From contig OY755190.1 of the NCBI GenBank assembly GCA_963576735.1, forward strand, positions 675,695 through 739,694: a stretch of DNA of 64,000 nucleotides, written 5' to 3'. The notes under the pieces are model-generated. The model did no database searches. It worked only from the letters and a program-made list of their open reading frames with translations, and was not told where the DNA came from. The position numbers were made by a program, and so were the translations under genes. Source of the stretch: Bedellia somnulentella (lineage: Eukaryota > Arthropoda > Insecta > Lepidoptera > Bedelliidae). Shown here piece by piece: positions 32,059 to 42,400 of this stretch (its first letter is position 1; every line of letters begins with the position of its first letter).

Positions 32059-33708
32059 TAGGGTTTCCGATTTCTCGAGGTTTTTTAGTTCTCGGGTGTC
32101 GAGACTTCTCGAGCCTGATTTCTCGGGTCTTCTCGGGTTGTCGAGAAAAAATAAAATACGTCTAAATATTTGTTTAATTAATAAAAAGAGTCTTTAATTT
32201 AACTGTGTATATTTTACATGAAAAAAATCAACATAATTTTTAACAAATAAAAACAAGTTCTCAATAAAAAATCAGCTCAAAACAAAATTGCTAACTAAAA
32301 ACAATCATACTTCTTCTCCTTATCATAACTAATCTCATCTAACTGATCTGTAATAAAAAACAAAATCTCTGTTAACAATCAGCTTAAAACAAACATCTTA
32401 ACTAACAACAATCATACTTCTTCTTATTATAACTAATCTCACTAATCTTTAATAAAAAACAAAATCTCTGTTAACAAAAAGCTTAAAACAAACATCTTAA
32501 CTAAAAACAATCATAATTTTTCTCATCAGAACTAAAGATCACTTACTAATCTCACTATGTGGGTGGTATGGTATCACAATTTTTGGCAGTTTTAATGTAA
32601 TTAAATAAGTCTATCTACTATTAATACGAAAAATATAACTGTCTTTAGGCCTGCTTATTAATTATTATGAAATATGCCTTAAGATAAACCAAAGCATTAA
32701 TAGATTTATCAGACAGCCGGCTCCTAATCTTACTGACCACATTTCCCGATATGGAAAATACCCTTTCATTTTCTGTTGAAGTCGGCTTGACTAAATTAAT
32801 GCTTTGTATAGTGTTTCCAGATTAGGGGTCCTCTTGCCTGTTTTTTCAAATAGCAAAAACTCTTTTTTTATAATTGATTTGAAAAGCACCACAGCATTAG
32901 TTTATTCACCATTTCTCGAAACCTTTTATTGCTCTCTCTAATTGAGCTGCAAAGCTGTCTTGTTCAGTTTCTGATTCGCTTACGCCTGCTTCGACAACTT
33001 CTGAATTATTTCCTGTCGAAGGTTCTGTAGTAGTGGGAACAGTGGGGTATAGACGATTGAATAAGTCTTGAGCGTATGCAATTAAAAATGTCTTGCTATT
33101 ATCGGTAAAATAAGCACTCTTTTTGAGAATAAAATTATCGGGGCTGTTTAGGTAGCGTAGCAGCGATATTAGAGGTGTATTCCGACGATCTGATATTTTC
33201 ATTTTAAGAGATTCTACTAACTGAAGAGCCAAAGGGTCGTCGATACTTTCTAATTGTTTTAGCAACACATCTGTTATAGCCTCTGCAGTTAGTAAATTGG
33301 CATCTTGTCTGCTCAATGCTTCAACTGCAAGTTTAGTTGGCGTCAATATCAACCGCAATTTTTGTAGTATAGGAATATTTTCCTCCTTCCATTTAAATGA
33401 GCTATCTAAATCAATCAAGGTTTTCTTAATGGAATTTTTTAACTTCAAGAAACGTTCAATCATTGTTAGCATTGAATTCCACCTAGTTCTGACATCCTGC
33501 AACAGGCAAAAACAAAGGATACCGACAGACACGAGCCGTGCTGTCAAAGGATGCCGCTGCCGCCTCGCATTTACAAAGAAAGCTAAGCGTAAAAATGTTT
33601 ATTTAAACTTCTCGATGTCTCGACTTTTCTCGAGCTGAATTTCCCGGGTACGAGACCGACCGATTTCCCGGGAATTCCCGGGACGAGAATTCCCGGGAAC
33701 AAACCCTA
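32059..33708 (-). mobile_element. hAT transposon, 1650 bp, decayed
   Basis: The left end reads TAGGGTTTCCG at 32059 and the right end is the complement of TAGGGTTTGTTCC at 33708. An 8-bp duplication GATGACAC lies at 32051-32058 and 33709-33716. The ends carry many TTCTCGAG and TTCCCGGG sub-repeats. A subterminal block at about 32254-32540 has three imperfect tandem repeats of about 100 bp (AGCTTAAAACAAACATC motif). Inside are remnants of a hAT transposase. Confidence 0.9.
32645..33499 (-). pseudogene. hAT transposase fragment
   Basis: The frame at 32906-33547 contains DVRTRWNSMLTMIERF, part of the RNase-H-like catalytic region of hAT transposases, entered through an acceptor-like CCTGTTGCAG at about 33500. 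The C-terminal dimerisation motif (PTSTENERVFSISGN, then SRLSDKSINALVYLK) lies at 32645-32805 in another frame, so the gene is frameshifted. The N-terminal BED zinc finger and the first catalytic aspartate region are missing. Not functional. Confidence 0.85.
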
Positions 33709-33918
33709 GATGACACTCGATCTCCCCAAGAGTACGAAATTAAAACTGCCAAGATGATCCCAACGAAATGGCCGGAACACTGAGCGCGGAAAACTGCGGA
33801 TGGGAAATCTGAGAGATTTTTGAGTCACCAGCGCAGTGCTCTCTTAGAACTTAAATTAAGATTAGTATGATTAAATATATTGGATTGAATCAGGCGTTAC
33901 TTTGCGGAAATCCATAGA

Positions 33919-34022
33919 AATACTAATATTAATAAATTTCTTCGCTTAATTCCGCTAAATATTAATAATAATAATATAGTATTTAGCGAAATTAAGCGAA
34001 GAAATTTATTAATATTAGTATT
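33919..34022. repeat. Hairpin element, 42-bp arms
   Basis: The left arm 33919-33960 and right arm 33981-34022 are inverse complements with one mismatch, around a 20-bp AT spacer. One arm recurs alone at 6519-6560. No clear target duplication. It may be a tiny MITE or the source of a structured RNA. Confidence 0.75.
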
Positions 34023-34231
34023 GATTAAATATGTAACTAATTTAAATAGACGCAATAGATACAGTAGAGTATCATATATACAACAATAAAAATGAGAATG
34101 AATAAAATCATTATTATTAAAAGCTATTCGATCAATGGATGAATAAAATTAAAGCTATACTTTACAGTAGCGTGTATACGATCATTTACAAGAAATAAAG
34201 AGCGTCATGGTTAACTGAAAACTATATCTCG

Positions 34232-34695
34232 CTTTTAAATACTAGTTGCTCACCAGTTTTATTATGGGGTAAAGCGGCTGATGTTCATAAAGTTTTTGTA
34301 TTACAAAAGCGAGCTATCCGATCTATTTACATGTTAAGGTCGAGGTATTCGTTGCGTGAAAAATTTAAAGATATTGGCATTTTAACTGTCCCTTGCCAAT
34401 ACATATTTGAGAATTTAATGTATGCCAAAAAGAATATAGGCCAATTTAGTAAAGTATGTGATAGGCATACTGTTAACACTCGAAATAAGGAGAAACTTAA
34501 CGTACCGAAGTGGAGACTTAATAAAGTAAGTAACTCCTTACGGGACTATCCCTGAAAATGTTCAACAAACTTCCTTCTGACATATTGAAATTGCCTGTGG
34601 CATCTTTTATAACGGCAATTAAAGCCGTGCTTTTAAAGAAATCTTACTACAGTGTTCAAGATTTTTTAAACGACAAGGATCCAACGCGCACATGA
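34232..34695 (+). pseudogene. C-terminal end of a CR1/Jockey-type LINE reverse transcriptase
   Basis: Codons from 34232 read CSPVLLWGKAADV, VLQKRAIRSIY and ILTVPCQYIFENL, ending near 34555. A frame change then leads to MFNKLPSDILKLPVASF and YYSVQDFLND, ending with a stop at about 34695. This order is typical of the region after the reverse transcriptase in CR1 and Jockey-like elements. It is unrelated to the RTE-like LINE. The catalytic domain is absent and at least one frameshift is present. Confidence 0.7.
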
Positions 34696-36855
34696 CCGTG
34701 TCTGTAAAGCTATAAATCTTCCCTCGTTATTCCTAGGAATGATTGTATGGTGAGGATTGAAGGACAATTTATTTTAATTATGTCAAACTAGCGTTTGGTT
34801 TGGTCGCATAGAAAATCTTTTATAAAGTAAAAACACGTTTAAAAACTGAAATTGTACAAACCATATTTTGAAAAAATGAAAAAATGTGAATGTAAAGAGT
34901 TTCTTTGTTGCTTCTTCTCTTTACGAACACCTTCCGAAGTAACGGATTAACGATTAATTTAAAACTTTGACGTTCAAAAAATGATAGTATTTAACTTTAT
35001 TTTGAAAAATTAAATTTTAAACTTTTTTTTTGAGTAGCGTATATATCAAGTTTCATATAGAAAATCACTAGAATAAAGATATAAAAACTTAACACACGCC
35101 AAACAATATTAAGTAAAATCAACACAATTTAATCAATATGCAACAAGATACGAATACAACATTAACCACATCAACTCCACGCTTTCCCCGTAATCAGTGT
35201 ACGAGAATCATTTTCCAGTAGTTGATTCTCGGCCATAAAAATTCTGATTGATCAATTCATCCCGTGTCCCTTAATGAAGAGCACGTTGACGCAACCATGT
35301 TTTTTTCACGCGAAAATCTCGTCTGTTTTCGACTTAGCGAATGTTTTATTAATTCCATCGCCCCCCTTACACCACCTATTTTTGACGCTCGGTTGAGACA
35401 GTCTATTGAAAGTGTTTTTAATTCACTTTTGTTTTTGTTCCTCATTTGGACAATGGAATTAAGGCAGGAATTTTCTTACGATAGATTAGACTTTTAAAGT
35501 GTCCCGTTTGTTTTTAATTGTGAATGAATGAGGATTGTTAGGATTTTGTATCGATATAATATAATCACTGTATTTTTGGTGGAGACGAGTATCTTTAAAT
35601 AGGACCATCTATTCTGCTATCTAAAATTACCCAAGAATGTGTCATGTCCTAGCTTTAAAACCATTGATTCGTCACGCAAATTATTACTTCTGTGTTGAAT
35701 GAAGAGTTGGAAAATGTGCGTTAATCTTATTGCTCAAATACTAGAAAGTGAGTAAGTAATTTGTCACAAACAACAACTCATAATTTATGATGTGGTTAGT
35801 ATAGTGTAAAAATCATGATGGTTCCCTAACTTTATACTGATTAATCAATGAAAAATATTAACTACGAAAGGTGAAGTATCGGCCTCTTATGGGAGGAAGA
35901 GACACAATAAATAAATAATATTCACAAATCTCATATAACAATGCACATTAAATACACACAGGTGTGAAAGATGATTTTGTGAAACAGGTATGTTAAGATA
36001 GTTGGGCACACAAAAAAATTGGTGGAATTATATAATAAATTATAAAAATGTATGGATATCCACACATTTTTATAATAAATGTATATCTACACATATTAAT
36101 AACAAAAATGAGTTGTTTTTTTTAACAAAAGACTTTCGAACAGATATTAATTAAACAAAACCGCCAAATAATTCTAAGATCAATACATCTAAGTATTCAT
36201 CTTAAACATCAAAACAAAGTGAACCTCCCTACTGCTTCACGTAACACATCAGTTAAAAATGACAATCGCATACCAAACATTACTAAATTTCACTTGTCTA
36301 CTACCCAAAACCCTAAAAACCAGGTCACTGATAAACCATCATCCCTATCTTCGACTATAGATGGGACAGAGATAGAAGATGAAGAAACAGTACAATATGC
36401 GTATCGGTATAAGAATAAAGATTCTGAATTAGACAGTGACATAAAATCCCTTGGCCATAATAAGTAGGGCCCCGCGAATATTAAACTGGAGGGTGAGTCG
36501 CGATCAGAAGGGATAATGATCCCGATTTCCGGGACAAAGCATCAGCGGATCATTCGTGGTTTCGACCGTTTCATTAAAAACAACAATACAAGTTTTAATG
36601 CGATAGGATTTCCGATGTGGACAAGATACTCGTGTCTTTATGGTAGTTATTTCGGTTTGATACGCGGTATTGCTTTATATAAATTAAATGTAGTATTGAT
36701 GTATTTATCAATAAAATAAATTTATATTTTACATACTCTTTTTATTGTGCGAGTAATAGCTGTAAGTTTTTTTTACAAATCAGCACTGGAGAATTTATAC
36801 GTGGCGCAAATACAATCTTTTATATACAACACCATAAATACATTATTTAATAAAA
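34696..36855. other. Intergenic sequence, no gene seen
   Basis: An 82-codon frame at 36219-36467 begins with GTG, is rich in S, T, N and D, and ends near AA|GTAGGG. It has no partner exon, so it is not called. The motif shared with 5900-6020 occurs at 34908-35012. Confidence 0.4.
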
Positions 36856-36869
36856 TATTTTTATGTCAA

Positions 36870-37171
36870 CGACGTGATAGCTCAATTGATAGAACACCGG
36901 TTCACGTGCAAGCGACTAGTGTTCAAATCCCGGGTCGGGCCTACACCAATTTGTCTTTTCTAAAGACGTATGTGTGGTAAATTTATCATGGATGTAAACG
37001 GTGAGGGAAAACATCGTGAGGAAACCCAGTCATGTGACTGAGTTGTAGTTAATCATGTGACAGTGTATTCGTACAAAACGGCGATAGGCCTGCCTCCTAT
37101 CACGTGAGTATACTGTCCATGCAAAACGTGGGTATATTCGGGGATATTCGGTGTGAACGTTTATGTTATGT
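36870..37171 (+). mobile_element. SINE-A copy with 14-bp target duplication
   Basis: tRNA-like head GACGTGATAGCTCAATTG and GTGTTCAAATCCCGGG; tail GTTTATGTTATG. An internal deletion removes the stretch between ACGTGGGTA and TTCGGGGATATTCGG. The direct repeat TATTTTTATGTCAA lies at 36856-36869 and 37172-37185. Confidence 0.9.
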
Positions 37172-37821
37172 TATTTTTATGTCAATTGTACAAAATTAAG
37201 CATTAGATAACAAGAAAACAATTGGTATAGAAATGAAAAAAACATTATTATTTATTAAATTTTGCAAGAAATCTTCTTTCAAATGCGATATGTATCAGCC
37301 CCATTAATAGCAGACTAAGAAAGAGCCCAATTCAATTTCAAAAACGACAGTCTTAATCCGACGTCGACAAACAAAATCAGCCTCCATATACCTTTTTAAT
37401 ACCGGTATCTCCTCACGGAGCAGTTGATTTTTCATTACACCGTCAAGTCTACTTAATTTAAACGGCCGTATACGAGGAAAGAGCATTCGCTTTGATCTTA
37501 ATCTATAATTCAGAGCTTTCGATCTACCAATATATGCGTGTTTTATTTACAAACAAAGAAGACCCGAGAATGCCTCCCTGCAGCCCCCCTCGTTCGTAAT
37601 TTCATTATTTGCGCAGTCTGAGGACACATCAGTTTAAAATATTCTCAATCTATACAAAGACAATGAGCCGTAGTGTCATTATTATACATTTTTTGTGTGC
37701 CTCCACAGATGTATACAGAGTTGAATAGTCGGTTCACTCTGGACTAATAATGTCATTATCTAATTAATTATAATTGGAGTTTCGGACGCGGCTGATATTT
37801 AATCAACAATTATAGTAGTAG

Positions 37822-38109
37822 TTTAAATCTTTTTGTTCATGAAAACCTTATGTGGGGATTATTACTAATAAATAAAGAATAAATAAAGGAAAGAAAAATT
37901 TCCTTCCGAATTAGTTAAAATTCGGAGGTAGGAAACGCAAACACTACTTAAACGTGTAAAAGAAATAAAGGATAGAAGAATTTCGCACTGGCAGCCAATT
38001 GACACGGGGTGGCTCAGTTGGCAGAGCGTCGGGGCGTATACCCGAGGTCGCGGGTTCGATTCCCGCCTGTGTCGAAATTTTTCTTTCCTTTATTTATTCT
38101 TTATTTATT
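37822..38109 (+). mobile_element. SINE-C palindromic insertion with 14-bp target duplication
   Basis: It begins with the SINE-C tail in antisense (37822-37901, up to GGAAAGAAAAATTT), then switches to sense at CTTCCGAATTAG and runs through the tRNA-like core (about 38002-38075) to a cut-off tail at TTTATTTATT. AATTATAGTAGTAG flanks it at 37808-37821 and 38110-38123. The core has a GG insertion after the acceptor stem. Confidence 0.88.
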
Positions 38110-38844
38110 AATTATAGTAGTAGGTTTAACCGGAATAAGCAAATAATGAAATTATTGACTAAGCGGTATAAATTAAATGAAGATTTAAATCTTAATTATA
38201 TAAGATAATTTATATGCCTATATATATAATTTTTGTTTCGTTAGACTGCCTACTACAATGTGAGAGAGTGAGTATGTTTTGTCCTTTGTAAAGTAAGCCA
38301 TAATTGTTAATATATATTTTTTAGTTTGTCACAATAGATAGGACACACATATGCTATACCACAAGCTCAATGTTATTAAACTTAATATTCAGCGTACTCG
38401 TCTCGTGATTCCATTAACGCTACTGTTCCATCGTATACCATCGACGATTGGGGGGTAGGAGTAATTTTTTCTACTACCGCTGAGGGGTGAAAAAATGTGT
38501 TTTTGTCGTGTTTTTATTAGCGAAAAACAATGATGAATTAGAAAACATCCCGTCTATTAGTAGAGCGTGATATTTTTCTCGTCTTAATTTGTTTTTTAGG
38601 TTTACCGGGCGCGATGAGGCGCGAAAATTTCAGTATTAACGAGGGGAATGTTCAATATCTTGCCGAGTTCGGCAGGTAACTTGCAAATTAAATTGTTTGT
38701 GTATTAAGGGAGTGTATTTCGGCGTCGAGAAATTGTTTGTTAGATAGTAAGAGGACTTATGTTTTACATTGGCACAGTAAAAGTTAGTTTTATCACAAAA
38801 AAGGTGTAAAACTTTCTGTTCCAGTTTATATTTGTTTCCCCACT

Positions 38845-38930
38845 TAACTTTCAAAAGTGGCTGAAGCATACCTAAATATAAAACTTTGGCTACCCTTTTT
38901 TGGGATTTTAGCGGTCAGAATATCTGTGTT
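38845..38930 (+). mobile_element. SINE-B 3' fragment, decayed
   Basis: CCCACTTAACTTTCAAAAGTGG, GGCTGAAGCATACC and GGCTACCCTTTTTTGGGATTT, then GCGGTCAGAATATC. Confidence 0.6.
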
Positions 38931-39329
38931 TTTAATGGAAGTAGAATTAAAGAGTTAATCAAATGAAAAGCTAATGATGCGAATAAACAAAGAATAAATA
39001 AAGTAAAGAAAAATTTCGACACAGGCGGGAATCGAACTCGCGACCTCGGGTATAGAATTTAGCGCTGGCAGCCATTGACACGGTGGCTCAATTGGCAGAG
39101 CGTCGGGGCGTATACCCGTCGCGGGTTCGATTCCCGCCTGTGTCGAAATATTTCTTTCCTTTATTTATTCTTTATTTATTAGTAATAAATTAGTAGTAAT
39201 AAATAATATTAAGTTAGCGTGCCGCCGTCCCGGAGCCTGGTGAACTCCGGGTACTAAATAACCTTACCTAGTCAAGCGGGGCTCTGGCTAGGCGGACAGT
39301 ATATTTCCCTTGCTTTACGTGGGAACCGA

Positions 39330-40673
39330 ATGTGTTTAAAAACTACAATTAAACGCGGTGGCGGCGATGTGGCTCGCCACTCATCACGCCGTGGTTCCTC
39401 ACGGGGCGAAAAGTGGGCTAAAGATACCGGCTTTAGTACGATGAATGTGTGTGGAGGGATGCATGAAAAATTAGATGAAGTATGTTTGATTATGGAAGAA
39501 AGAAAACTAGATTTTCTGTGTGAAAATGAAACGAAGCGCAAGGGAAAAGAGGTTTCACAACTTGGCCCATTTACAGCTATCTGGTCGGGAGTTGCCGAGA
39601 GTGATAGAGCTTGCCAAGGTGTGGGACTTCTGATATCTGAAAGGAATGCTAAGTGCATGAAAGATTATGCGTGTGTGAGTCCAAGGCTCCTATGGATAAA
39701 GGTGAAGGTAGGGCTTGTCCGGATGCGCATAATTTGCGTGTATGCTCCGGACATGTCCAGATCACTATCCGAGAGGGAGGAGTTTTGGAATCTGTTAGAC
39801 GATGTTGCGAATGGGTGTGATGAAAATGAGAAAATTGTTATGTTAGGAGATTTTAATGGTTGGGTTGGTGTGTCACGCAACGGTTGTGAAAGAGTTTTAG
39901 GAAAGTTTGGTGATAAAAGAGTGAACGAGAATGGTGAGAAAGTGATTGATGTATGTTTGGAGAGGAATCTTTGTGTTACGAACACGTTGTTTGAACACAA
40001 AGATATCCATATGTATACTAGACAGAGAGGAAGCGAGAGAAGTATGATAGATTTTGTGATAGTGGATGAAAGGCTAAGAGCAAAGGTTGTTGACACCAGA
40101 GTCCATAGGGGCATTAACGTTGGCACAGACCACTTTCTCGTGATATCACGATTAAGGGGACTGTGCACGCGTTGGCGTCACAGGGCCAAAGTGTCGACAA
40201 CTGAATTTGCGAGAATAAAAGTGGAGAAATTGGAAGAGGATGAAAATATTAGAGATGAATATATGAAGAAATTGGACGACAGGCTAAGTTGCGTGGAGAT
40301 GAAGGATGAATTGGAAATAGAAGAAGTATGGGATGTGCTCAAACTGTCAATGGTTGAATGTGCGACGGAAGTATGTGGATTGAGTAAAAGAACAAATAGA
40401 CCACCAACAAGTTGGTGGGATAAAGATGTGAAAGAGGCAGTTGGAGATAAGAAGAAAGCTTGGTTAGATTTACTAGCGATTAAAGCTAGTAAACGAATGG
40501 ATGCGAGAGTAACAGATGATGTAGTGAAGAACAGTGAAGATGAATATAAGAGAGTTAAGAATGAGGTTAAGAAGAAAATAGAAAAGAAAAAGCGTGATCT
40601 GGTAGAATGGTGTGAGAGGAAACTTTCTGATAATTTCCGGAATAACAAAAAGTTTCCCAAAACACGAGAGTGA
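39330..40673 (+). CDS. RTE-like LINE, endonuclease part (frameshifted from RT)
   Basis: An AP-type endonuclease that nicks the target to prime reverse transcription. Motifs in order: NET (66-68), YAP (138-140), GDFN (173-176), SMIDFV (238-243) and GTDHFLV (265-271). Residues 280-447 form a charged, lysine-rich linker toward the reverse transcriptase. The frame ends TRE-stop at 40673, where the related elements continue into the polymerase, so a small deletion or insertion between about 40645 and 40673 has broken one long frame. ATG 39330 is the first in frame; ATG 39441 is an alternative. Long minus-strand frames opposite it are shadows. Confidence 0.88.
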   Translation: MCLKTTIKRGGGDVARHSSRRGSSRGEKWAKDTGFSTMNVCGGMHEKLDEVCLIMEERKLDFLCENETKRKGKEVSQLGPFTAIWSGVAESDRACQGVGLLISERNAKCMKDYACVSPRLLWIKVKVGLVRMRIICVYAPDMSRSLSEREEFWNLLDDVANGCDENEKIVMLGDFNGWVGVSRNGCERVLGKFGDKRVNENGEKVIDVCLERNLCVTNTLFEHKDIHMYTRQRGSERSMIDFVIVDERLRAKVVDTRVHRGINVGTDHFLVISRLRGLCTRWRHRAKVSTTEFARIKVEKLEEDENIRDEYMKKLDDRLSCVEMKDELEIEEVWDVLKLSMVECATEVCGLSKRTNRPPTSWWDKDVKEAVGDKKKAWLDLLAIKASKRMDARVTDDVVKNSEDEYKRVKNEVKKKIEKKKRDLVEWCERKLSDNFRNNKKFPKTRE

Positions 40674-42400
40674 ATGTTGTGAGAGATGAACAGGGTGAAT
40701 TGGCGACGGATGAAAGTAGCATAAGACGAGTATGGAAGAACTATTTTGAGGGACTCTTTGAAAAAGAGGATTCATCCATTTCTTCGCCAATCAGCAGTAA
40801 TGTTGATTGGAACGACGTTATGGGTGACTTTAGTGACAGTGAGATCAGTATGGAAGAAATAATGAAAGCAATGAAAAGTATGAAACTAGGGAAAGCGGCA
40901 GGGTATGACAGGATAAACACTGAAATGCTGAGGGCTGGTAAAGGGGTGGTGGCTTCCTGGTTGTACTTCCTTTTCCAAAAATGCTGGTCGAGTGGCAAAG
41001 TGCCACAAGACTGGTGCAAAGCGGTAATTGTGCCTTTATATAAAGGAAAGGGGTCACACCAGGAGGCTAGAAACTACCGTGGAATTAGCCTACTCAGCAT
41101 TGTCGGTAAATTGTATGCAAAGGTTTTGATTGAAAGAGTGATGAATGAAACGGATGTTAAAATTTGGGATGTGCAAGCAGGATTTAGAAAGGGAATGGGA
41201 TGTATGGACCAAATCTTCTCTTTAAGGAGCATCACCGAAAAGTTCTTAGCTAAGAACCGAAAGGTGTATTGCTCCTTCATTGATTTAGAGAAGGCGTATG
41301 ATAGGGTGGTAAGAAAGTGTTTATGGGAGGTGTTATCCAAGTTCGGTTTGGGGAGTCGACTTATACGTGCACTGGTATCACTCTATGAGGATTCCAGTGC
41401 ATGTGTGAGAGTAAACGGGGAAAATACTGACTGGTTCGGGATCTCTCGGGGTGTCCGACAGGGTTGTGTAGCTTCCCCGTGGCTCTTCAATTTGTTCATG
41501 GATGACTGTTTAACAGAGTTGCGTGAAAGTGATTATGGACTGAGAATGGGTGGATTCATCATCAAATGCCTCTTATATGCCGACGATCAAGTGCTACTTG
41601 CATCATCGGTGGAAGAGCTGCAAGAGATGATGAATATTGCATGTGCGTCTTTTGAAAAAAAGGGAATGAGGGTGAATGTGGATAAAACAAAAACTATGGT
41701 TTTTGAGAGAGAGGTGAATATGACCGAATGCGTGATTGAGATTAATGGTAAGAAAGTGGAACAAGTGAAAGAGTTTGTATATTTGGGAAGTTTGTTTACT
41801 AGGGATGGAAAGTGTGATGAAGATATCGAGAGAAGAGTGAAAAAGGGTAATGCGGTAAATGGAGCACTGGATAGTTTAATGTCTAGTCAGTCGGTGTCTG
41901 AAAAGGCCCGAATGGCTGTGCATGATGCTGTCCTTGTTCCTACGCTTATGTATGGCAGTGAATGTTGGGTGTGGCAGAAGAAGCATGAAAGTAGAGTGAA
42001 TGCAGTAGAAATGAGATCCCTCAGAAAAGTGTGTAATGTAAGGTTATGTGATCGTGTGAGGAATGATGTGATTCGTGAAAGGTGTGGTGTAAAAGATGAT
42101 ATTGTAAGAAAGATAGAAAAAGGAATGTTGAGATGGTTTGGGCACATAGAGAGGATGGATGACAGTAAATTGGTGAAAGAGATATATAGAGCCAAGGTGG
42201 AAGGTAATGTTAGTAGAGGACGGCCTCGGAGGACACATTTGGATCAAATAGAAAATGTGCTCAAAAAGGCAGGTGTCCGCAGTATGAAGAATAAAAGAGC
42301 ATGTATGAAAAGATTGATGGATGTAAACGAAGCCAGAGAGGTTTGCCAGGATCGTACAAAGTGGCGATCGATAGTCTCTGCCTACCCCAATGGGAACTAA
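40670..42400 (+). CDS. RTE-like LINE, reverse transcriptase part
   Basis: It copies the LINE RNA, and probably SINE RNAs, into the target. There is no ATG at the beginning (GTG 40670), because this is the downstream half of a single original frame. Reverse transcriptase motifs: GKAAGYDRI (74-82), NYRGISLL (135-142), motif A SFIDLEKAYDRV with D205, motif B RGVRQGCVASPWLFN (260-274) and motif C YADD (303-306). The C-terminal region holds WFGHIERMDD and GRPRRTHLDQI. It ends just before the short 3' end. The catalytic residues are intact, but the frameshift prevents a fused product. Confidence 0.9.
   Translation: MNVVRDEQGELATDESSIRRVWKNYFEGLFEKEDSSISSPISSNVDWNDVMGDFSDSEISMEEIMKAMKSMKLGKAAGYDRINTEMLRAGKGVVASWLYFLFQKCWSSGKVPQDWCKAVIVPLYKGKGSHQEARNYRGISLLSIVGKLYAKVLIERVMNETDVKIWDVQAGFRKGMGCMDQIFSLRSITEKFLAKNRKVYCSFIDLEKAYDRVVRKCLWEVLSKFGLGSRLIRALVSLYEDSSACVRVNGENTDWFGISRGVRQGCVASPWLFNLFMDDCLTELRESDYGLRMGGFIIKCLLYADDQVLLASSVEELQEMMNIACASFEKKGMRVNVDKTKTMVFEREVNMTECVIEINGKKVEQVKEFVYLGSLFTRDGKCDEDIERRVKKGNAVNGALDSLMSSQSVSEKARMAVHDAVLVPTLMYGSECWVWQKKHESRVNAVEMRSLRKVCNVRLCDRVRNDVIRERCGVKDDIVRKIEKGMLRWFGHIERMDDSKLVKEIYRAKVEGNVSRGRPRRTHLDQIENVLKKAGVRSMKNKRACMKRLMDVNEAREVCQDRTKWRSIVSAYPNGN

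Noticed and set aside
36219..36467. Possible host exon of 82 codons
   Set aside because: There is no ATG (GTG start), no clear acceptor, low-complexity composition, and only a weak AA|GTAGGG donor. Not enough for a call.
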